A stretch of DNA of 64,000 nt. Source: JANOYJ01 sp963792485 (lineage in GTDB: Bacteria > Pseudomonadota > Alphaproteobacteria > Rhizobiales > Rhizobiaceae). The notes under the pieces are model-generated. The model saw only the letters and a list, made by a program, of their open reading frames with translations, made no database searches and was not told the DNA's origin. Of this stretch, positions 9,274 through 17,755 are shown piece after piece (position 1 is the first letter of the stretch; each line of letters begins with the position of its first letter). The position numbers were made by a program, and so were the translations under genes. The stretch covers positions 124,001-188,000 of the forward strand of contig CAWBWL010000001.1 in NCBI GenBank assembly GCA_963792485.1, read 5' to 3'.

Positions 9274-9523
9274 GTGCGAAGTCGTTGACGATCAAAGTCT
9301 GACGGCTGACATGGAACATGACGCGTTTGTCAGCCTCAGACATAAGATCGTGACAAAATCGCCAATCACGCCTGTGTCGCTAAAAGATAATCACCCAAGA
9401 GTTTCTCGTCTCATTGAGAGGATTGAAGAATCAACTCTCTTGGAATTTTTTCCAGTTGATGCTGCTCAAGCGGCTGAGCTTGATCGTGCTTTAACTGCGG
9501 CCGCATCGTCGGCGCTGGAGTAG
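9074..9523 (+). CDS. Unrecognised 149-residue protein between sucC and sucD
   Basis: Family not recognised with confidence. The protein is mixed alpha/beta and has a central segment (VGSLVYLYGTIV, then GLFASAECEVVDD) that loosely recalls small beta-barrel domains of the EVE/PUA-like kind; this is only an impression. No signal peptide or membrane helix is seen. ATG 9074 lies 3 bases after the likely sucC stop (TAG 9068-9070). Base composition is visibly more AT-rich and codon use less biased than in sucC and sucD, suggesting acquisition. Most alphaproteobacteria have sucD directly after sucC, so this gene and the next interrupt a conserved pair. Confidence 0.65.
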   Translation: MSALLLHVSKPDRKKLLWEIPTAVVGECAHYMYDSGLPVRRKLRVGSLVYLYGTIVSGRHGLFASAECEVVDDQSLTADMEHDAFVSLRHKIVTKSPITPVSLKDNHPRVSRLIERIEESTLLEFFPVDAAQAAELDRALTAAASSALE

Positions 9524-9529
9524 TTGCTA

Positions 9530-10078
9530 ATGTCCATCCTCATCAACCGTCACATCAAAGTCATCTGCCAGGGCGTTGTCCTGACCGGTCTGCTTTCAAC
9601 GCCCGCCTTTGCCGATGCCAAGTCGGCCATCGAAGAGGTGGTGGCAGTGTGCGCCGCCTCGATCATGCGCCCGGACACGTTTCAGGAAATGGTCAGCGGC
9701 ACCGGATATGGGCTGGCTGCGGCGATTGAGGTGAGCGCTACGCAAAAGGCGCAGTCGTTCAGCAAGGGTGACCGCTCAGTCAATATCAATGAGCTGACGT
9801 TTTCAGATGCGTCCACGAAAAGCTGTCTGGTGACGCTGACTGATCCGTTCACACTTGATGATGTCAAGGCCTTGAAAACCCGCATCGAGGCTGACCCGGA
9901 CATTGGCAAACTGGACGGAGAGCCCGGATCGCCGAAAGCGCCGGGAATGGCGATGAACATGCATTTCGGCTCCTTCAAGCGTCCGGGCGCGAACCCCATA
10001 ATTACGGTCAACGTTTTCGCCACGGACCGCATCACCACGATTACTTTTTCCCGCACGGATCTCAAAGCGAAAGACTGA
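9530..10078 (+). CDS. Secreted protein of unknown function whose first 15 codons copy sucD
   Basis: 182 residues. The first 45 bases (9530-9574) match the sucD start (10085-10129) at 43 of 45 positions, so both proteins begin MSILINRH.KVICQG. After this the sequence becomes VVLTGLLSTPAFA followed by DAKSAIEE, which completes a plausible Sec signal peptide (h-region about 11-22, cleavage after AFA). The mature ~150-residue part has two Cys (~43 and ~96) and no recognised domain. It looks like a secreted-protein gene that lost its own start and was fused to a copy of the sucD start. TTG 9524 is an upstream alternative; ATG 9530 is preferred. The stop lies 6 bases before sucD. Confidence 0.75.
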   Translation: MSILINRHIKVICQGVVLTGLLSTPAFADAKSAIEEVVAVCAASIMRPDTFQEMVSGTGYGLAAAIEVSATQKAQSFSKGDRSVNINELTFSDASTKSCLVTLTDPFTLDDVKALKTRIEADPDIGKLDGEPGSPKAPGMAMNMHFGSFKRPGANPIITVNVFATDRITTITFSRTDLKAKD

Positions 10079-10084
10079 CCTTAC

Positions 10085-10978
10085 ATGTCCATCCTCATCA
10101 ACCGCCACACCAAAGTCATCTGCCAGGGCCTCACCGGCTCGCAGGGGACTTTTCATACGCAGCAGGCTCTCGCCTATGGCACCAAAATGGTCGGCGGGGT
10201 GACGCCGGGCAAGGGCGGGCAGAGGCATGAGGAGACCGGGCTGCCGGTGTTCGACACGGTGCTGGAGGCGAAGCAGGAGACCGGGGCGAATGCGAGCGCA
10301 ATCTATGTGCCGCCGCCGTTTGCGGCCGATGCGATCTGCGAGGCGATCTCGGCGGAGATTGAGCTGATCGTCTGCATCACCGAAGGGATTCCGGTGGCGG
10401 ACATGATCAAGGTGAAGAAGCAGCTGGCGGGCTCGAAGTCGCGGCTGATCGGGCCAAACTGCCCGGGGGTGCTGACGCCGAATGAATGCAAGATCGGCAT
10501 TATGCCGGGGTCGATTTTCAAAAAGGGCAATGTCGGCATCGTCTCGCGCTCCGGCACGCTGACTTATGAGGCGGTGTTCCAGACCACCAATGAAGGGCTT
10601 GGCCAGACCACGGCGGTCGGCATTGGCGGCGATCCGGTCAAGGGCACCGAGTTCATCGACATGCTGGAAATGTTCCTCGCAGACGATGAGACCCAAAGCA
10701 TCGTCATGATCGGCGAAATCGGCGGCTCGGCGGAAGAGGACGCGGCGCAGTTCATCGCGGACGAAGCCAAGCGCGGACGCAGGAAGCCGATGGTCGGATT
10801 TGTCGCCGGGCGCACCGCGCCTCCCGGCCGGCGCATGGGCCATGCCGGGGCGATCATTTCCGGCGGCAAGGGCGGCGCGGAAGACAAGATCGCGGCAATG
10901 GAAGCGGCGGGCATCCGCGTTTCGCCAAGCCCTGCGCGATTGGGCAAGACATTGGTTGAGCTTCTGAAAGGCAACTAA
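10085..10978 (+). CDS. sucD: Succinyl-CoA synthetase alpha subunit
   Basis: 297 residues, normal length. It binds CoA and carries the phosphohistidine of succinate-CoA ligase; partner of SucC. Visible are the N-terminal CoA-binding block (MSILINRHTKVICQGLTGSQG), the GGVTPGKGG loop, NCPGVLTP, and the active-site histidine in GHAGAIISGG (~245). It is one base upstream of sucA, so tightly coupled. Its first 45 bases are present a second time at 9530-9574. Confidence 0.96.
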   Translation: MSILINRHTKVICQGLTGSQGTFHTQQALAYGTKMVGGVTPGKGGQRHEETGLPVFDTVLEAKQETGANASAIYVPPPFAADAICEAISAEIELIVCITEGIPVADMIKVKKQLAGSKSRLIGPNCPGVLTPNECKIGIMPGSIFKKGNVGIVSRSGTLTYEAVFQTTNEGLGQTTAVGIGGDPVKGTEFIDMLEMFLADDETQSIVMIGEIGGSAEEDAAQFIADEAKRGRRKPMVGFVAGRTAPPGRRMGHAGAIISGGKGGAEDKIAAMEAAGIRVSPSPARLGKTLVELLKGN

Positions 10979-10979
10979 A

Positions 10980-13944
10980 ATGGCTGAAGAAATTCGCCTC
11001 GACACGCTCTCTTTTCTGAACGGCTCCAACGCCGCCTATATCGAAGATTTGCAGGCGCGCTATCAGGCTGACCCCAACTCGGTTGACGCGCAGTGGCAGG
11101 CATTCTTCGCCGGGCTTGGCGAAGGCGCTTCCAACGGCGCGCGCGGCGCGTCCTGGCAGAAGGCGAACTGGCCACTGGCGGCGAATGGCGAGCTGGTCTC
11201 GGCGCTGGACGGCAATTGGCCGAAGGTCGAAGCCGTGCTGTTTGACAAGATCAAGAGCAAGGCGGCTGAAAGCAAGCCTGCGACGATTGGGGACGTCAAC
11301 CAGGCGGCGCGCGATTCGGTCCGCGCGATCATGATGATCCGCGCCTACCGCATGCGCGGCCATCTGCACGCCAAGCTCGACCCGCTCGGCATCGCCGCGC
11401 CGATAGACGATTACAACGAGCTGTCGCCCGAGGCTTACGGCTTCACGGCGACGGATATGGACCGCAAGATTTTCATCGATAACGTGCTCGGCCTTGAATA
11501 TGCGACCGTGCGCGAGATGGTCGACATTCTGGAGCGCACCTATTGCTCGACGCTGGGCGTCGAGTTCATGCACATGTCGAACCCGGAAGAAAAGGCCTGG
11601 ATCCAGCAGCGCATTGAGGGGCCGGACAAGGCCATTGAATTCACCGAGAACGGCAAGAAGGCCATCCTGCAGAAGCTGGTCGAGGCGGAGGGGTTCGAGC
11701 AGTTCATCGATGTCAAATACAAGGGCACCAAGCGCTTCGGGCTAGACGGCGCGGAGGCGCTGATCCCGGCGCTGGAACAGATCGTCAAGCGCGGCGGCAA
11801 TCTTGGCCTGAAAGAAATCATCCTCGGCATGGCGCACCGCGGGCGCCTGAATGTGCTCACCCAGTTCATGGCGAAGCCCCACCGCGCCGTGTTTCCACGA
11901 ATTCAAGGGCGGCTCCTATGCGCCGGAGGAAGTGGAGGGCTCGGGCGATGTGAAATATCATCTTGGCGCCTCGTCCGACCGCGAGTTCGACGGTAACAAG
12001 GTGCATTTGTCGCTGACGGCGAACCCATCGCATCTGGAGATCGTCAACCCGGTGGTGATGGGCAAAGCCCGCGCCAAGCAGGACCAGATGGCAACCGTTT
12101 TCGAGGGCGACATCATCCCACTGCGCGAACGGGTGAAAGTCATGCCGCTTTTGCTGCATGGCGACGCGGCATTTGCCGGCCAGGGCGTGGTGGCCGAAAT
12201 TCTTGGCCTGTCCGGCCTTCGCGGGCATCGGGTCGCCGGCACTGTGCATTTCATCATCAATAACCAGATCGGCTTCACCACCAATCCGCGCTTCTCGCGC
12301 TCTTCGCCCTATCCATCGGATGTGGCCAAGATGATCGAGGCGCCGATTTTCCATTGCAATGGCGATGATCCGGAAGCCGTTGTGTTCGCCACAAAGATCG
12401 CGGTCGAATACCGGATGAAGTTTCACAAGCCTGTCGTCATTGACATGTTCTGCTACCGCCGCTACGGCCATAATGAAGGCGATGAGCCGGCGTTTACCCA
12501 GCCGATCATGTACAAAAATATCCGCAGCCACGAGACGACGGCGACAATCTACGGCAAGAAGCTTGTCAGCGAGGGCGTGATCAGCGAGGCCGAATTTGAC
12601 GCGATGAAAGCGGATTGGCGCGCCAAGCTTGAGATCGAATATGAGGCGGGCCAAGCCTACAAGCCGAACAAGGCCGACTGGCTCGACGGCGTCTGGTCAG
12701 GCCTGCGCAAGGCGGATGACGAGGACGATCCGCGCCGGGGCAAGACGGCGGTTCCTCTCAAGCAGCTGAAGGAAATCGGCAAGGTTCTGACCACGCTGCC
12801 CGAGGGCTTCAACGCACACAAGACGATCCAGCGCTTCCTCGAAGGCCGCGCCAAAATGATGGAGACCGGCGAGGGGATTGACTGGGCAATGGCGGAGGCG
12901 CTGGCGCTTGGCTCGCTCTGCCTCGACGGCCACAAGATTCGGCTGTCCGGTCAGGACTCGGAGCGCGGCACCTTCTCGCAGCGCCACTCGGTTCTCTACG
13001 ATCAGGAAAACGAAGAGCGCTACATCCCCCTCGCCAATCTCTCTCCGGCGCAGGCGCGGTTTGAAGTGATCAACTCGATGTTGTCGGAAGAGGCGGTGCT
13101 TGGGTTTGAATATGGCTACTCGCTCGCCCGGCCGAATGCGCTGACGCTGTGGGAGGCGCAGTTCGGCGATTTCGCCAATGGCGCGCAGGTTCTGTTCGAC
13201 CAGTTCATCTCGTCGGGCGAGCGCAAATGGCTGCGCATGTCCGGCCTCGTCTGCCTGTTGCCGCATGGCTATGAGGGACAGGGACCGGAGCATTCTTCAG
13301 CGCGGCTGGAGCGCTTTCTGCAGATGTGCGCGGAGGACAATATGCAGGTGGCAAACGTCACCACGCCATCCAACTACTTCCACATATTGCGCCGCCAGCT
13401 GCGCCGCGATTTCCGCAAGCCGCTGATCCTGATGACACCAAAGTCGCTCTTGCGGCACAAACGCGCTGTTTCGACGCTGGCGGACATGTCCGCCGAATCC
13501 TCGTTCCACCGCCTGCTGTGGGACGACGCGCAATATCTGAAGGATGAGCCCATCAAGCTCGTGAAGGATTCCAAAATCCGCCGCGTGGTGCTGTGCTCCG
13601 GCAAGGTCTATTACGACCTTTACGAGGAGCGCGAACGGCGCGGGATCAATGATGTCTATCTGCTGCGGCTCGAGCAGCTGTATCCATTCCCGGCCAAGGC
13701 GCTGATCACGGAGCTGTCGCGCTTCAAGAATGCGGAAATGGTCTGGTGCCAGGAAGAGCCGAAGAACATGGGCGCCTGGGCCTTCGTCGATCCGTATCTC
13801 GAATGGGTGCTCGCCCATATCGACGCCAAGCATCAACGTGTCCGCTACACCGGCCGCCCCGCTTCTGCCTCGACCGCGACGGGGCTGATGTCCAAACATC
13901 TTGCCCAGCTGAACGCATTTCTTGAAGACGCGTTGGGGAGCTGA
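10980..13944 (+). CDS. sucA: 2-oxoglutarate dehydrogenase E1 component, one frameshift
   Basis: Thiamine-diphosphate-dependent E1 subunit that decarboxylates 2-oxoglutarate in the TCA cycle; about 987 residues when repaired, normal for the family. The N-terminus SFLNGSNAAYIEDL docks to E2. GMAHRGRLNVL and the GDAAFAGQGVV region build the cofactor site, and the C-terminal RPASASTATG is typical. The frame ends prematurely after MAKPHRAVF and continues one frame over with FHEFKGGSYAPE. One extra T in TTT at 11892-11894 explains this exactly. The gene would be essential for a complete TCA cycle and the rest is intact, so a sequencing error is more likely than a real mutation. Confidence 0.93.
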
Positions 13945-13977
13945 GAATGCTTATTGTTTACTCCAGGCGCTGCCCCT

Positions 13978-14106
13978 CATCCGCTCTTCGGGCAAGGAAT
14001 TTCGGTGACAGTTTACTTAATTCTTGCAACGGCGAAGGCAACTGGTCGCGGTTGATGGAAGAATTAAGTAAACTGTCACCGAAATTCCTTGCCCGAAGAG
14101 CGGATG
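13978..14106. repeat. 48-bp perfect inverted repeat between sucA and sucB
   Basis: Left arm 13978-14025 and right arm 14059-14106 are perfect reverse complements over 48 bases, with a 33-base loop (14026-14058) that is itself partly self-complementary. Beyond the arms, pairing resumes after two mismatches (GGCAGCGC against GCGCTGCC), so the whole element spans about 13965-14120. The arms contain GTGACAGTTTACTTAATT, a motif resembling the palindromes found beside REP-associated Y1 tyrosine transposase (RAYT) genes. No transposase is present. It is probably a non-autonomous palindromic element inserted in the sucA-sucB spacer. Confidence 0.85.
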
Positions 14107-14165
14107 ACCGGCAGCGCTGAAGGTGCAGAACTATTTCGAACACAAGAATCTGGTCAGGAACGAAA

Positions 14166-15371
14166 ATGGCTAAAGAAATCCGCGTACCAACCTTGGGCGA
14201 ATCCGTATCTGAAGCCACGGTCGGCAAATGGCTGAAAAAGGCGGGCGACACTGTGAAGGCCGACGAGGTTTTGCTCGAGCTGGAGACCGACAAGGTCTCC
14301 ATCGAAGTGCCCTCGCCCGCATCCGGCACGCTGTCGGAAATATCTGTGAAGGAGGGCGACACGGTTGCGCCGGGTGGGCTGCTGGGCACGATTGCCGAAG
14401 GCGCAGCGGCGGCCGCCCCTGCCCCGGCAAAGGCGGCGGAACCTGCCAAGGCTGTGCCAGCGCCAGCTGCGGCAACCGCCATGCCGCCAGCACCCGCCGC
14501 TGCCAAGATGATGGCGGAAAGCGGGGTGAGCGTTGACGAGGGTTCAGGCAAGCGCGGACAGGTGCTCAAGAGCGATGTGATCGACGCGATTGCCAAGGGG
14601 GCCGCCTCGCCCGGCGTCGCGCCAGCGCTCGTAGCCGCCGCGCCGCGCGTGTCTTCAGCGCCCGATGATGCGGCGCGCGAGGAGCGCGTGCGCATGAGCA
14701 AGCTGCGCCAGACTATCGCGCGGCGCCTGAAAGAGGCGCAGACAAATGCCGCCATGCTGACCACCTTCAACGAAGTGGACATGAGCGCGGTGATGGATCT
14801 GCGCAACCGCTACAAGGATGTGTTTGAAAAGAAGCATGGCGTGAAGCTCGGCTTCATGGGCTTCTTCACCAAAGCCGTCACGCATGCGCTTAGGGAAATC
14901 CCGGCGGTCAATGCCGAGATCGACGGCACGGATATCATCTACAAAAACTTCGCCCATGTCAGCGTCGCCGTTGGCACGGACAAGGGGCTTGTCGTTCCTG
15001 TCGTGCGCGATGCGGACAGGATGACGATCGCCGAGATCGAAAAGGACATAGGCCGCCTCGGCAAAATGGCCCGCGATGGTCAGCTGCAATTGTCCGACAT
15101 GCAGGGCGGCACGTTCACCATTTCCAATGGCGGTGTCTATGGCTCGCTGATGTCTACGCCCATCCTCAACGCGCCGCAGTCCGGCATTTTGGGCATGCAC
15201 AAAATTCAGGAGCGGCCCGTCGTGGTCGGCGGGCAGATTGTCATCCGGCCTATGATGTATCTGGCGCTGAGCTATGACCACCGGATTGTGGACGGCAAGG
15301 AGGCGGTGACGTTTCTTGTTAGGGTGAAGGAGAGTTTGGAGGATCCGGAGCGGCTGGTGCTGGATTTGTAG
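14166..15371 (+). CDS. sucB: Dihydrolipoyllysine succinyltransferase, 2-oxoglutarate dehydrogenase E2
   Basis: 401 residues. Core of the 2-oxoglutarate dehydrogenase complex, transferring succinyl groups to CoA. The lipoyl domain covers ~1-75 with the lipoylated lysine in ELETDKVSIEV (~43), then an Ala/Pro linker, the peripheral-subunit-binding domain around ~115-145 (SGKRGQVLKSDV), and the catalytic domain from ~170. The active-site SYDHRIVDG motif is near the C-terminus. ATG 14166 follows AGGAACGAAA, a good ribosome-binding site. It is separated from sucA by 221 bases holding the long inverted repeat, which might alter E1:E2 expression. Confidence 0.97.
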   Translation: MAKEIRVPTLGESVSEATVGKWLKKAGDTVKADEVLLELETDKVSIEVPSPASGTLSEISVKEGDTVAPGGLLGTIAEGAAAAAPAPAKAAEPAKAVPAPAAATAMPPAPAAAKMMAESGVSVDEGSGKRGQVLKSDVIDAIAKGAASPGVAPALVAAAPRVSSAPDDAAREERVRMSKLRQTIARRLKEAQTNAAMLTTFNEVDMSAVMDLRNRYKDVFEKKHGVKLGFMGFFTKAVTHALREIPAVNAEIDGTDIIYKNFAHVSVAVGTDKGLVVPVVRDADRMTIAEIEKDIGRLGKMARDGQLQLSDMQGGTFTISNGGVYGSLMSTPILNAPQSGILGMHKIQERPVVVGGQIVIRPMMYLALSYDHRIVDGKEAVTFLVRVKESLEDPERLVLDL

Positions 15372-15379
15372 GGGGAGAG

Positions 15380-15541
15380 CCTTCCCCCTTGCGGGAAGGT
15401 GTCAGCGGAGCTGACGGATGGGGGTGGTGAGGAAGATGCAAGCTCGCAGAACCAGACAGGAAGTCTTTTCTGCACCCTCGCACTTCCCTCGCCACCCCCA
15501 TCCGGCCGCTGACGCGGCCACCTTCCCCGCAAGGGGGAAGG
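15380..15541. repeat. Imperfect inverted repeat downstream of sucB
   Basis: Left arm 15380-15436 and right arm 15483-15541 are about 85% complementary, each with CCTTCCCCCTTGCGG and GGATGGGGGTGG cores, around a ~46-base loop. The arms also contain small internal hairpins. The style matches the G/C-rich dispersed palindromic repeats that are common between rhizobial genes. It fills nearly all of the space between the sucB stop and the 35-codon gene at 15558. Confidence 0.75.
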
Positions 15542-15557
15542 CTGAAGGAGAGCGTTT

Positions 15558-15665
15558 ATGACTCAATACCTATCAGAATTCACCTGCCTCATGGCTGTCT
15601 TCGCCGTAATGGTGGTCGCGCTCGGTCTGAGGATAGCCTTCTCGCAGGCGAGGGTGGGGCGATGA
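15558..15665 (+). CDS. Small single-span membrane protein, 35 residues
   Basis: Too short for ordinary gene callers but well supported. AAGGAG at 15545-15550 sits 7 bases before ATG 15558. The product begins MTQYLSEFTC, has one hydrophobic helix (about residues 11-28) and ends in a basic tail, ...SQARVGR. Its stop overlaps the start of the next gene (ATGA at 15662-15665), indicating translational coupling. Function unknown; the context suggests a partner of the secreted protein that follows. Confidence 0.55.
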   Translation: MTQYLSEFTCLMAVFAVMVVALGLRIAFSQARVGR

Positions 15666-16324
15666 GATCGCTTAACCGTTTGGCGCGAGGCGCCCCCCTC
15701 TGCCTGTCGGCATCTCCCCCGCAAGGGGGGAGATCGCTGCGCCGCCGCCTTGCCCTTTGCTTGCAATGGCGGAGGAAAGGGGAAGACCGTGACGCGAGCG
15801 ATCTCTCCCCTCGCGGGAGAGATGTCCGACAGGACAGAGAGGGGCGCTTGGCGCCGAGCCTTGTGATTTCGCTTATGCTCTCCACCCCCGCATTCGCCGC
15901 CTGCCCGCAGGAACTCGCCATCTACGAAGACAGCATCGGCCAGTCGCTCACCTTCACCCCGCCGCCCGCAGAGGGCCAGGCCGCCGAGCATGCCTTCTCG
16001 ATCCGCATAAATGGCCAGGAACTGCAAGGCGTCGTCATGTGGAGCGAAAATCCTGATCGCCCGAACGGGATTGTCATGGACAGCTGCCCGGAAGGTGATG
16101 TGACCGGTGAAGAGCTGGAGGCCTGCACCGTCTGGCAGGGTGTCATCTATGGCCTGACCAAAGAGGCAAGCGCGCCCTTGCTTGGCAAGCGCGGCTCGGA
16201 TCATGCCGAAGCGCTGCTGCTGCCCGATTTTTCGCGGTCGGTTCAGGGCCACACATTCAAGAATTCCATGCCCTCGCCGCCAAAGGCTGAGGATGTGTTC
16301 AGGATGAAAGCGTGTCAGGAATAG
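15662..16324 (+). CDS. Secreted protein of unknown function with an in-frame repeat in its signal peptide region
   Basis: 220 codons as read. The first seven codons (MRSLNRL) are separated from LVISLMLSTPAFAACPQE by a palindromic repeat that stays open in frame. If the 168 bases between the two TTGGCGC copies (15680 and 15848) are removed, the product becomes a 164-residue protein with an ordinary signal peptide, cleaved near AFAA-C. The mature part has several Cys (CPQE, DSCPEG, EACTVW, MKACQE) and no recognised domain. As it stands, the signal peptide would have a ~66-residue arginine-rich front end, so export may fail. It lies between sucB and lpd, coupled to the 35-residue gene. Confidence 0.65.
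   Translation: MRSLNRLARGAPLCLSASPPQGGRSLRRRLALCLQWRRKGEDRDASDLSPRGRDVRQDREGRLAPSLVISLMLSTPAFAACPQELAIYEDSIGQSLTFTPPPAEGQAAEHAFSIRINGQELQGVVMWSENPDRPNGIVMDSCPEGDVTGEELEACTVWQGVIYGLTKEASAPLLGKRGSDHAEALLLPDFSRSVQGHTFKNSMPSPPKAEDVFRMKACQE
15680..15857. repeat. Palindromic repeat inserted in frame inside a coding region
   Basis: The left arm (from about 15683, GGCGCCCCCCTCTGCCTGTC) and the right arm (to about 15857, carrying GACAGGACAGAGAGGGGCGC) are imperfect reverse complements with CATCTCCCCC...GGGGGAGATC cores. This is the kind of dispersed palindrome seen in many rhizobial genomes. It is flanked by a 7-bp direct repeat, TTGGCGC (15680-15686 and 15848-15854), exactly 168 bases apart (56 codons). 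Confidence 0.75.
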
Positions 16325-16347
16325 GCGCGAAGTGAAGGACGAGGCTT

Positions 16348-17755
16348 ATGGCTTATGATGTTGTGATAATCGGCTCCGGCCCCGGCGGCTATGTCTGCGC
16401 GATCAAGGCGGCGCAGCTGGGGTTGAAGGTGGCGGTCGTGGAGAAGCGCGACACGTTTGGCGGCACCTGTCTCAACATTGGCTGCATTCCGTCCAAAGCG
16501 CTGCTGCATGCCTCGGAAGTGTTCGATGAGGCGGGGCATTCGTTCGATGCGCTTGGTGTTGAGATTTCGAAACCCAAACTGAACCTCACAAAAATGATGG
16601 CGCACAAGGATGCGGTGGTGAAGGCCAATGTTTCCGGCGTTGCCTTCCTGTTCAAGAAGAACAAGATCGACAGTTTCATCGGAACAGGCTCGGTGCTTGG
16701 CCAGGGCAAGGTCAAGGTGACGGCGGCGGACGGCGCGGAGACGATTGTCGAGACCAAGAACATCGTCATAGCCACCGGCTCGGATGTCGCCGGCATTCCG
16801 GGCGTCAGCGTCGAGTTCGACGAGAAGACCATAATCTCCTCCACCGGCGCCATCGCGCTGGACAAGGTGCCGAGCCATCTGGTCGTGGTCGGCGGCGGGG
16901 TGATCGGGCTGGAGCTCGGCTCAGTCTGGGCGCGGCTTGGCGCGAAGGTCACGGTGGTTGAATATCTCGGCGCTGTATTGGGCGGCATGGACGGCGATGT
17001 GTCCAAGCAGTTTCAGCGCATGCTGGAAAAGCAGGGCATGGTGTTCAAGATGAACTCCAAGGTCACTGGCGTCGCCAAGGCCAAGAAAGGAGCAACGGTT
17101 ACGTTTGAACCCGTGGCGGGTGGTGCGGCGGAGACGATTGAGGCCGATGTGGTCCTCGTCGCAACAGGGCCGCAAGCCGTTCACCGACGGGCTGGGTCTG
17201 GCGGAGGCCGGAATCGTCATGGACAAGCGCGGGCGCGTCGAAATTGACGGCCGATGGCAGACATCGGTCACCGGCATTTACGCCATAGGCGACGTGGTCA
17301 AAGGTCCGATGCTAGCGCACAAGGCGGAGGACGAGGGCGTCGCCGTCGCCGAGATCATGGCGGGGCAGCATGGTCATGTGAATTTCGATGTTATCCCCGG
17401 CGTCGTCTACACCGCGCCGGAAGTGGCGTCCGTCGGCAAGACCGAGGAAGAGCTGAAGGCGGCGGGTATCGCCTACAAAGCCGGCAAATTTCCCTTCACC
17501 GCTAATGGCCGCGCCCGCGCCATGCAGCACACGGACGGGTTCGTCAAAATCCTCGCCGACGCGGCGACTGACCGCGTGCTCGGCGTGCACATATTGGGCC
17601 ATGCGGCAGGCGAGCTTATCCATGAATGCGCGGTGCTGATGGAGTTCGGCGGCTCGTCCGAGGATCTCGCCCGCACCTGCCATGCGCATCCGACGATGAG
17701 CGAGGCGGTGCGAGAGGCGGCGCTGGGGACTTTTGCGAAGTCGATCCATATATGA
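16348..17755 (+). CDS. lpdA: Dihydrolipoamide dehydrogenase (E3), one frameshift
   Basis: FAD flavoprotein that reoxidises lipoamide in 2-oxoglutarate and related dehydrogenase complexes; about 468 residues when repaired. It has the FAD motif IGSGPGGY (~7-14), the redox-active disulfide in CLNIGCIPSKALL, the NAD motif VVGGGVIGLELG, and the C-terminal active-site HAHPTMSEAV. After VVLVATG the frame breaks and continues as RKPFTDGLGLAEAG one frame over; one extra C at 17170-17171 accounts for it. As with sucA, all conserved sequence is present, so a base-call error is likely. The stop overlaps the next ATG (ATATGA). Confidence 0.93.

Noticed and set aside
9803..11029. 408-codon minus-strand frame opposite sucD
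   Set aside because: Antisense shadow of sucD and its neighbours; Arg/His-rich without structure or a ribosome-binding site.
11880..11900. Programmed frameshifting in sucA (and similarly lpd and flgI)
   Set aside because: No slippery heptamer with downstream structure is evident, the genes are not known to use recoding, and single extra bases explain every case.
13978..14106. Long inverted repeat as an ordinary transcription terminator
   Set aside because: 48-bp arms with no T-tract and a position inside a conserved operon argue for an inserted palindromic element.
13958..14806. 282-codon minus-strand frame covering the palindrome and the sucB start
   Set aside because: Starts opposite coding sequence of sucB and ends in the inverted repeat; composition is that of a shadow frame.
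15380..15857. CRISPR array between sucB and lpd
   Set aside because: The repeats are inverted and of two different families, with no regular direct-repeat and spacer pattern and no cas genes.
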